Source: Lysinibacillus sphaericus (lineage in GTDB: Bacteria > Bacillota > Bacilli > Bacillales_A > Planococcaceae). From it: 64,000 nt of DNA. Under the pieces are notes generated by a model. That model saw only the letters and a program-made list of their open reading frames with translations, did no database searches and was not told where the DNA came from. The position numbers were made by a program, and so were the translations under genes. This document shows positions 58,286 through 64,000 of the stretch, piece after piece; the first letter of the stretch is position 1, and each line of letters opens with the position of its first letter. The stretch covers positions 35,242 through 99,241 of the forward strand of contig NZ_SADV01000015.1 of NCBI RefSeq assembly GCF_006864135.1, in the 5' to 3' direction.

Positions 58286-58584
58286 TATTTCTCATCTCTT
58301 TCTTGTTTATATTTTTCAATAATTAATTTTGCATCTGCTACACTTATGCGATCATCAATCGACAGGCTCTTGATAAATTTAATAAATTCCTCGTTTTCTA
58401 CGGCATCATTCATTTTTATTTTATTGATTAATCTATCAAGTTTAAGTCTTACCGTTGGATACGATACCTCATAAACCTTTGCAATCTCTTTTAAAGAACC
58501 TGAATGAAGTACTAAGTTTTTAACAAACTCTAAATCCTCATTTTCCAAGACTAAAATCCAGTTTGGAATATTGTTAATATCCAC
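58285..58584 (-). CDS. DUF2089 family HTH protein
   Basis: 99 aa. The helix-turn-helix LVLHSGSLKEIAKVYEVSYPTVRLKLDRLI is the DUF2089 signature (sigma-region-4-like), followed by an acidic C-terminal helix pair. GTG start after AAAGGAGG. Likely a small transcription factor controlling itself and the coupled membrane protein. Confidence 0.82.
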   Translation of the reverse strand: MDINNIPNWILVLENEDLEFVKNLVLHSGSLKEIAKVYEVSYPTVRLKLDRLINKIKMNDAVENEEFIKFIKSLSIDDRISVADAKLIIEKYKQERDEK

Positions 58585-58876
58585 ATATACGCCCTCCTTT
58601 TATTTTTATTAATATAAGTTTAACATAATTATAAATAATGTTAAATTATTTTTTAATTTTATTAAAAATAATGTGTTGTTTTTCTTTAATTATAATAAAA
58701 TAAAAAGAATCCATTTTGAATTAAACTCCTCAAATGGACTCTTTCCTTATCAATTCAACTATGGCTTTTTTTAAATTAAACTTACTTTATTGGAGTATTC
58801 CTCTACTGAATCATCACCCCATAGTTTTTTAATATATGAAGCGAATAAGTTATCATTGCAAATACCTTTCTTCCTC

Positions 58877-58962
58877 CACTATCCTGCACCGTTAGTTGAG
58901 TAAAAAATAAGAGCTGTCTAAACAGCTCAATATTCTTCAAATAAAGCTCCCTTTAGTTCAAC
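58877..58962. repeat. Dispersed repeat, two arms with variable hairpin
   Basis: Left arm TATCCTGCACCGTTAGTTGA, internal hairpin GAGCTG/CAGCTC (58912-58927), right arm TTCAAATAAAGCTCCCTTTA. Same plan as 60478-60568 and 63256-63346 but with a different internal stem. Confidence 0.6.
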
Positions 58963-58996
58963 AAAATGAATTGCAAGGACAACCTTTATACATAAG

Positions 58997-59140
58997 ATGT
59001 GGGCAAAGAACCCGATTGAACATCCTCCGCCGCTATCGGACAAAGGATATTTATCGGTTGATTGCACAACCGATATTAGCTCTCTTTCTGATGAGTATGT
59101 CGCTAATATGTTATTAAAAATCAGTGATAGACCGATATAA
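58997..59140 (+). CDS. Possible small gene or gene remnant ending at a terminator
   Basis: 47 codons, MWAKNPIEHPPPLSDKGYLS to ISDRPI-stop, with the stop directly at a strong terminator (59140-59169). That position suggests a genuine 3' end, but no ribosome site precedes ATG 58997 and nothing is recognised. Might be the tail of a decayed gene invaded by the repeat just upstream. Confidence 0.35.
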   Translation: MWAKNPIEHPPPLSDKGYLSVDCTTDISSLSDEYVANMLLKISDRPI

Positions 59141-59169
59141 AAATCACCCTCAAAAAAAGGGTGATTTTT
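59140..59169 (+). terminator. Strong intrinsic terminator upstream of padR gene
   Basis: AAAATCACCCT and AGGGTGATTTTT around a 7-nt loop; insulates the padR operon. Confidence 0.88.
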
Positions 59170-59233
59170 AAATAATTTAATACCTTGCTTTATTAGGTAA
59201 TGTATATTATAAATAAGTAAAGAGGTGTAAAAA

Positions 59234-59575
59234 TTGGAAATTAACAAAGAGGTTTTAAAAGGGCATATTGATACATTAATCCTCTCGTTATTACATACCA
59301 GAGATATGTATGGATATGAAATAGCAAAATTGGCTCGTGAAAAAAGTGGAGAACAATTTGAACTAAAAGAAGGTACACTTTATTTGTCATTAAAGAGATT
59401 AGAAAATAAAAAATGGATTTCTTCTTACTGGGGTGATGAACAAGGACCAGGCGGAAGAAGAAAATATTATAAACTTACATCATTAGGTGAAGAGGGCTTT
59501 GAAGAAAAGCGTAAGGAGTGGCAATTTGTTAAAAAAATTATTGATACATTTATTGAAGGGGGAGAAAAAGCGTGA
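59234..59575 (+). CDS. PadR-family transcriptional regulator
   Basis: 113 aa winged-helix repressor. Seen: KGHIDTLILSLLHTRDMYGYEIAKL and LKEGTLYLSLKRLENKKWISSYW, then GPGGRRKYYKLTSLGEEGF, the full PadR signature. TTG start after AGAGGTG. It overlaps the following membrane-protein gene (GCGTGA), a common pairing in Bacilli in which PadR controls its own operon. Confidence 0.92.
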   Translation: MEINKEVLKGHIDTLILSLLHTRDMYGYEIAKLAREKSGEQFELKEGTLYLSLKRLENKKWISSYWGDEQGPGGRRKYYKLTSLGEEGFEEKRKEWQFVKKIIDTFIEGGEKA

Positions 59576-60348
59576 AACAAATAGAATCATATGTTAATGA
59601 AGTTTATCATAGTGTCGGTGGGAGCAAGAAAGAAATCGAAGAATCAAAAACAGAGATGAAAAGTCATTTGATAGAGGCTGTCAACGAATTAAAGGCAGAA
59701 GGAAAATCTGAACAAGAAGCAATTGAAATTGCTATCCAAAGATTCGGCGGAGAAAAGGAAATGCGTTCCGTCGTTGGTCAACTGTTTAAAACACGAAAAA
59801 CATTTGCTAAACGGGTACTTATCACCGCACTAGCATTTCTTGTAATATGTGGGATACTTCTTGGTATGGCAATAAATAAGGAACAAAAAATGGTGAGTGT
59901 TGAAAACGAGACCTTTAATCAAATATCCAAGGTGTTAGAAAACAACGAAAGTCTTTCGCCATTTCTTCAAGAAAAGATAAAATCATTGGTGGAAAATAAA
60001 GATAATATCAAGTCAGTTAAAATAACCAATTTAGGAAATGCACAAGAAGAAGCGTTTGTATATGAAAATGAAGTAGTGGCTCCAAAGTGGTTGTATAGCT
60101 ATTATGATCACGGAAGCAGTGATGATAAATGGTCTCTCTCTATGGAAATACAAAGATTCAATGATTTCGTAATTATAGATTTACTTGCGGGTATTGCCAT
60201 CTACTGGATTATGTTTACCATTTGGGCAACAATCAATGCCTATCATCATAAACGACTAAACATTAATTGGATATGTGCATTTGCCTTATTTAATGTTTTA
60301 GGATACTTGGTTTATTATTTTTCTGGCAAAAGAGCAACAGTAAATTAA
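59572..60348 (+). CDS. Permease-prefix-domain membrane protein
   Basis: 258 aa. N-terminal cytosolic helical domain (residues 1-75, KKEIEESKTEMKSHLIEAVNEL and EAIEIAIQRFGGEKEM) of the permease prefix/DUF1700-like type, one helix near 85-105, an extracytoplasmic part, and two C-terminal helices. Coupled to padR by an 4-bp overlap with GTG 59572. Probably an envelope-stress or transport accessory; function not known. Confidence 0.8.
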   Translation: MKQIESYVNEVYHSVGGSKKEIEESKTEMKSHLIEAVNELKAEGKSEQEAIEIAIQRFGGEKEMRSVVGQLFKTRKTFAKRVLITALAFLVICGILLGMAINKEQKMVSVENETFNQISKVLENNESLSPFLQEKIKSLVENKDNIKSVKITNLGNAQEEAFVYENEVVAPKWLYSYYDHGSSDDKWSLSMEIQRFNDFVIIDLLAGIAIYWIMFTIWATINAYHHKRLNINWICAFALFNVLGYLVYYFSGKRATVN

Positions 60349-60477
60349 CTTAAAGGTGAGGCTTAGGGGATACTATTTTCATCATTATTTTAAATACCTC
60401 ACTAACATATTCTTAGGCTCTAAATAGCTGAACATCGAATTTTTATAATTCCTTTAAAGTATAACATCCTTTCGTTA

Positions 60478-60568
60478 TTGAACTAAACTGCTCCGTTTGT
60501 TGAATAAGAAAAAGATGGGATCTCTGTGGAATCTCATCTTGAAGTAAAGCACTCCTTTAGTTTAAGTG
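60478..60568. repeat. Dispersed repeat, full copy A
   Basis: Left arm TTGAACTAAACTGCTCCGTT, then AAAGATGGGAT/ATCTCATCTT hairpin, then right arm TAAAGCACTCCTTTAGTTTA. The whole 90 bp matches copy B at 63256-63346 almost base for base. Confidence 0.75.
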
Positions 60569-60636
60569 TATTCATTCACAAATAGTTTTTTCAATATATC
60601 TCTTTCTAAAGAGACTGATTCTAAATTAAAATTAAT

Positions 60637-60785
60637 GAGGCTGGGACAGAACTCGATTATTTTGAAAAATAGCGAAAGCAGATAATAACTTTTTCGCTTC
60701 AATGAGTAGCGTGTTCCTTCCTAAATCAAAAAATGTTAGACCGAAATGCAATCGGTCTAACATTTTTTCTTTTTGTCCCAGCCTC
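60637..60785. mobile_element. MITE-like element with 12-bp terminal inverted repeats
   Basis: GAGGCTGGGACA at 60637-60648 and TGTCCCAGCCTC at 60774-60785 are exact inverted repeats bounding 149 bp. Inside, a perfect 17-bp stem (60728-60744 with 60752-60768) with flanking T/A runs forms a bidirectional terminator. No coding capacity. GAGGCTGGGACA ends occur in small repeats of other Firmicutes. Confidence 0.7.
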
Positions 60786-60834
60786 CTCTAAAAACCGTTC
60801 TTACTTATGATACGGTTCTCCGCTAATGAAATTT

Positions 60835-61014
60835 TCACTTAATTAAACCAACTAATACCATACATATAAAAGACGAAATCATTCCCAAAAGTACAAAAAA
60901 GCACTTAATAAAATTCACTCTTGAAAACATTTTATTTTCATCAAATTCCTTACTATTATCCAAAATAAGGTATGGATATACTGGAAATGTAAATTTAACG
61001 TTGTAAATCCGCAT
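60835..61014 (-). CDS. Possible small membrane protein or remnant
   Basis: 59 codons, MRIYNVKFTFPVYPYLILDN then a C-terminal helix FFVLLGMISSFICMVLVGL. The frame stays open about 25 codons upstream (INGIRSFWGLVRF) without a good start, and no ribosome site precedes ATG 61014, so it may be the end of a truncated gene. Confidence 0.35.
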   Translation of the reverse strand: MRIYNVKFTFPVYPYLILDNSKEFDENKMFSRVNFIKCFFVLLGMISSFICMVLVGLIK

Positions 61015-61189
61015 AAATCTTACGAGACCCCAAAAAGAACGAATCCCATTAATAAGAATTCGTTCTTGATAAATAATTATATTAACTTCACACGTTTATT
61101 AGCAAACAGAGCCAGGCACTGTTCGGCATTAGTGATAGATAGGAGAATATGTCAGTCTCCTGTCATTCTTATTATCTTTGGGCTAACGT

Positions 61190-62044
61190 TTAAATACGCA
61201 TTAATGCGCCATTAGGCTTTGGTAACTCTTGAGCTGTTATCTGATTCATTATACAAAAATGTTTAAAAAATTGTTGTGCCAACTCTCGTTCATTTGGGTC
61301 ACTTTTCAACGAAACTATATCAAGCAAAATTTGAGCCATCCATGTATTTTCAAAATAACGGTATTTACCTGTATTCCATGTCATTTTTTCGGGGAATTTT
61401 TCATTTATATAATATTGCCAGAAAAGCAGCTGATCTGATTCCTGTTCTGTAAGTTGAATTCTGTATTTTGAATGAGCAGGAATATTTCCATCTTCACAAA
61501 GCTTACCGATAAAATCTTCATTCACCATATAGACACCCAAGATACGTCTGTCTTTTTCAGGCATGCCGGAATCTATTGCTGTTAATAGGACAGCGCTATT
61601 TTGGTGCAAGCGGCTCGGCTTGTTTGGCTTTCCTTTGTTATTACCACTTTTTAAAACGCCTGAAAAAACTTCCCACTCTGAAAAAGAACTATTCTGTTCT
61701 TCTGTGTCACACCAAAAAACCATTTGTGATTCGAGATGAAGTTTATGGTTTTTCATAAGTTTTTCGTGTTCCCAGCGAAGTTCGAGTTTTTTTCGTTGTA
61801 GTTTTTTTTCCTCTTCCTTCTTCCGTTCTTCCTCCCTTCGTTCCATTTCCTTTTTTTGTATTATTTTTTCAAGTGAATTAGCATCACTTTTATCATGTAG
61901 TTTTAGGTGCTTTCCAAATACATCAGGGAAAACAAACATTTTATTTTCCGATGCGAAATGTATTTCAATACTAGAATCATTATGTTTAACTATACTACCC
62001 GTGCCAAAACGCTTGTGTGTAACTTTCTTATTGATTAGATTCAT
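61190..62044 (-). CDS. Hypothetical protein with SH3-like N-terminus and charged coiled coil
   Basis: 284 aa. N-terminal 50 residues (KKVTHKRFGTGSIVKHNDSS, IEIHFASENKMFVFP) look like the small beta-barrel of CarD/UvrD-C-like domains; residues 55-100 form a highly charged helix (KEMERREEERKKEEEKKLQR); the rest is globular with WCDTEEQNSSFSEWEVFSG and LGVYMVNEDFIGKL. No known family recognised for the C-terminal part. AGGAGG lies before ATG 62044. Upstream 62045-62613 has no gene. Confidence 0.7.
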   Translation of the reverse strand: MNLINKKVTHKRFGTGSIVKHNDSSIEIHFASENKMFVFPDVFGKHLKLHDKSDANSLEKIIQKKEMERREEERKKEEEKKLQRKKLELRWEHEKLMKNHKLHLESQMVFWCDTEEQNSSFSEWEVFSGVLKSGNNKGKPNKPSRLHQNSAVLLTAIDSGMPEKDRRILGVYMVNEDFIGKLCEDGNIPAHSKYRIQLTEQESDQLLFWQYYINEKFPEKMTWNTGKYRYFENTWMAQILLDIVSLKSDPNERELAQQFFKHFCIMNQITAQELPKPNGALMRI

Positions 62045-62270
62045 TATTCTAGTCCTCCTTATGGAAAAAACAGTTACTATTAGATAGTAAATTAATAATT
62101 TTATTCAACTAACTTCCTTTAAAGCTCTCATAGCTGTTTTTATTTCTTTCTTGGGCTTAAAAAGGATATTAAAAAAACGTATCCAAATTCTATCTGCAAA
62201 AAGGACAGCGGAATTCAAATACGATTGTAAGACAATTGTAACATTTTTTAATAAATTTGCAAATTTATTA

Positions 62271-62507
62271 TTGACAAAATATTTTGTAATAAGGTAAAAT
62301 AAAATATTTATTCACTGAATACCCTTAAAATAACTATGAAATAAAGGCCTCCAAAAATTCGTGAAACTTCTGAAGGCCGGGATCCTGTTGTCACACATGG
62401 AATGTTACTTTAGGAGTTATTTTGCACCCATATTAAGTGCTATTTTGCACTATGAGTAAATATAAAAAGCCTAATTTCTTATTAAAATTAAGAAATTAGG
62501 CTTTTTT
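62271..62507 (+). ncRNA. Promoter-to-terminator interval without a gene: candidate small RNA
   Basis: TTGACA (62271-62276), 18-bp spacer, TAAAAT (62295-62300), then about 165 bp with no credible reading frame, then a strong terminator (AAAAAGCCTAATTTCTT with AAGAAATTAGGCTTTTT, 62464-62507). Perfect palindromes flank and overlap the -35 (62250-62269 AATAAATTTG/CAAATTTATT; 62274-62287 ACAAAATATTTTGT). May instead be the remains of a deleted gene. Confidence 0.4.
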
Positions 62508-62515
62508 CGTTGCTC

Positions 62516-62541
62516 CATTAAAGCACCTGTTAGTTTAAGTA
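62516..62541. repeat. Dispersed repeat, right arm only
   Basis: CATTAAAGCACCTGTTAGTT, the right arm of the repeat family, directly after the terminator hairpin at 62464-62507, which takes the place of the variable stem. Confidence 0.55.
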
Positions 62542-62613
62542 TATTACTTCACAATCTGCTAATTGAATGATTCCATATTTATGTATTAAAAAGCTATCAA
62601 CGTTACACTTGTA

Positions 62614-63162
62614 TCATTTTGGATTATTACAATAGCATCTTTTAAAATCACATTTAAGTAATGCCATAATAATTTCATCTGAGTACGAATCGTTATAATA
62701 TAAGGATTGACGTAAGACTCCTTCTTTTATAAACCCAACCTTTTCATACGCTCTAATTCCACGCAAATTATGGCTAAATACTTCTAACTGTAAACGATTT
62801 AATTGAAGTTGTTCAAAAACAAAACTTAGAACAATTTTTGTTGCTTCAGTACCATATCCTTTACCTGTTAATGAAATAGAAGCCATCGATATTCTGAATC
62901 CTGCTTTTTTGTTCTCCTCATCTATATCGAAAATCGATAACTCCCCGATCATTTCGTCAGTGCCTTTTAAACAAATAGCGAAATCATAGCGACTTGAATC
63001 ATTATTAATATTTTCAATATGTGTCTTAATTTGAACCAGTGAAAAATTAGAATTCGTTCCAGTCATATAACGTATTTCTTTATCCATTGTATTTTCTAAT
63101 AAAATAGGTGCATCTAACTCGCAAAGAGGTCTTAAATAAATTCTCTCACTCTCTAATCTCAT
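62614..63162 (-). CDS. GNAT N-acetyltransferase (RimJ/RimL type)
   Basis: 182 aa. LESERIYLRPLCELDAPILLENT at the N-terminus, acetyl-CoA loop SLTGKGYGTEATKIVLSFVFEQL, and LNRLQLEVFSHNLRGIRAYEKVGFIKEGVLRQSLYYN, the standard RimJ/L-like ending; a Cys-rich tail KRCYCNNPK follows. AAGGAG precedes ATG 63162. Substrate unknown; unrelated in sequence detail to the GNAT at 43897. Confidence 0.9.
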   Translation of the reverse strand: MRLESERIYLRPLCELDAPILLENTMDKEIRYMTGTNSNFSLVQIKTHIENINNDSSRYDFAICLKGTDEMIGELSIFDIDEENKKAGFRISMASISLTGKGYGTEATKIVLSFVFEQLQLNRLQLEVFSHNLRGIRAYEKVGFIKEGVLRQSLYYNDSYSDEIIMALLKCDFKRCYCNNPK

Positions 63163-63255
63163 TTTAACTTTCTCCTTAATTGTTTTATGTTCATTTTTAA
63201 TTTCCCCACTTTTTTTACCATAATACTACTTCAACGCCATTCTAAGAATACCTGC

Positions 63256-63346
63256 TTATTCAACTAACCAGCCTCGTTAGTTGAAAAGAAAAAGATGGGG
63301 TCTTTGTGGAATCCCATCTTGAAGTAAAGCACCCCATTAGTTTAAG
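63256..63346. repeat. Dispersed repeat, full copy B
   Basis: Left arm TTCAACTAACCAGCCTCGTT, hairpin AGATGGGGT/CCCATCTT, right arm TAAAGCACCCCATTAGTTTA; near-identical to 60478-60568. Confidence 0.75.
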
Positions 63347-63421
63347 AGGGAAATTAAAAAAATAATATAACCTTTTATCATTTTCCGACAGAAAACTCAC
63401 ACTTCTATAAGTGTGAGTAGT

Positions 63422-63688
63422 TCAAGTTTCGCCCATAAACACAAGTAGTACGATTGACAATGAAACGCCAATGACATAAATCCCAAAAACAATCATAGGG
63501 GAATACTTCCAAAATCCTTTTTCTCTTTTTTTAAAGCTCTGAACACTAAATATTATTCCTATGACGAACATAATAGCCCCAACGAAGAATAGCCAAGCAG
63601 CATTAAGTTGAAAGTAATAAAAACACGCTACACAAATAAGTCCTACTACTGAAAATAATGTAGATAATATCCCTTTTTTTCTGAGCAT
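63422..63688 (-). CDS. Small hypothetical membrane protein
   Basis: 88 aa with three hydrophobic helices (ILSTLFSVVGLICVACFYYF, AAWLFFVGAIMFVIGIIF, YSPMIVFGIYVIGVSLSIVL) and a short basic loop (KKREKGFWK). AAGGAGGCGG gives a clear start at ATG 63688. No family recognised. Monocistronic. Confidence 0.75.
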   Translation of the reverse strand: MLRKKGILSTLFSVVGLICVACFYYFQLNAAWLFFVGAIMFVIGIIFSVQSFKKREKGFWKYSPMIVFGIYVIGVSLSIVLLVFMGET

Positions 63689-63799
63689 TGTTTACCGCCT
63701 CCTTAATTTCTACAATTACTGTAAGGACGAACAAAATGAACATCAGTCCCAGTTTTAATTAATTTTACCATTTAAAATATACAGAATCCATTACTGCTT

Positions 63800-63829
63800 A
63801 TTGAACTAACCTGCTCCGTTAGTTGAATA
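63800..63829. repeat. Dispersed repeat, left arm only
   Basis: TTGAACTAACCTGCTCCGTT then AGTTGAATAG: the left arm of the repeat family. An imperfect hairpin follows (about 63865-63900) but no right arm is seen before the window ends. No other gene is visible after 63688. Confidence 0.6.
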
Positions 63830-64000
63830 GCAACAATCTTTTAGAAAACAAGCCAAGATTAAACAGCTAAGCCCTTGGAATACAAGGCTAAAGCCGTTTA
63901 ATTTTGTATCATATTTATTTCGGTATAAATGCTAATTTAAATATGTACATTCCTGCTTGAATAACTATGTACAAAAATGCTCTTTCATTTCATACTAATA

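Noticed and set aside
58927..59247. 106-codon opening on the minus strand before padR
   Set aside because: It runs through a repeat arm and a perfect terminator and overlaps the padR start; low-complexity hydrophobic translation with no ribosome site.
1..64000. tRNA or rRNA genes
   Set aside because: No cloverleaf-like T-arm with flanking acceptor stem and no rRNA-like conserved blocks were seen on either strand.

Overview
The window is low-GC Bacillota DNA, most like Lysinibacillus or a close Bacillales relative. This rests on recognisable homologues of Bacillus opuA, ykkCD and glnA, strong GGAGG ribosome sites, many GTG/TTG starts and U-rich intrinsic terminators. Species is not resolved.

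Layout. 69-3094: opuAA-opuAB-opuAC glycine betaine uptake operon. 3393-37085: a biosynthetic gene cluster, visibly more AT-rich than its flanks. It has an Sfp-type phosphopantetheinyl transferase at one end (+ strand), nine genes read leftwards from 33201 to 4837, and a divergent MacB-like ABC exporter at the other end. The nine genes are, in transcription order, a PKS (ACP-KS-AT-DH-KR-ACP), a PKS/aminotransferase/NRPS hybrid (KS-AT-ACP-AMT-C-A-PCP-C), an NRPS (half C-A-PCP-C-A-PCP-E-serine hydrolase), a type II thioesterase, a discrete acyltransferase, and four genes for a hydroxymalonyl-ACP type extender (3-hydroxyacyl-CoA dehydrogenase, ACP, acyl-CoA dehydrogenase, FkbH). Specificity pockets read by eye suggest Gly, then an Ile/Val-like residue, then Phe epimerised to D-Phe. 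Product hypothesis: a short acyl chain ending in a 3-amino (possibly 3-amino-2-hydroxy) acid, joined to Gly-Ile/Val-D-Phe and released, probably cyclised, by a fused penicillin-binding-protein-type thioesterase. This is the most likely undescribed system in the window.

37.2-53 kb is ordinary chromosome with points of interest: a guanidine-I riboswitch ahead of ykkC-ykkD, a PstS-like anchored protein, a YbaK/EbsC editing protein, a glutathionylspermidine-synthase-like ATP-grasp gene paired with a Ser/Gly-rich lipoprotein, a DUF418 protein, a small phospholipase A2-like protein, GNAT, HAD, AraC/GyrI and Nudix genes, glnA and an NSS transporter.

53.6-57.6 kb is a Tn554-like element (two tyrosine recombinases and a DUF6262/TnpC-like protein). 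About 685 bp inside it is inverted, which splits both tnpB and tnpC; turning it back rejoins both genes. A LexA-like box overlaps the inferred start of the recombinase transcript.

57.6-64 kb is accessory-looking DNA with small genes (DUF2089 pair, PadR plus permease-prefix protein, GNAT, hypotheticals), several copies of a dispersed repeat with a variable internal hairpin, a MITE-like element with 12-bp terminal inverted repeats, and a promoter-to-terminator interval with no gene that could encode a small RNA. All domain positions and substrate codes were read by eye, without alignment or database search.
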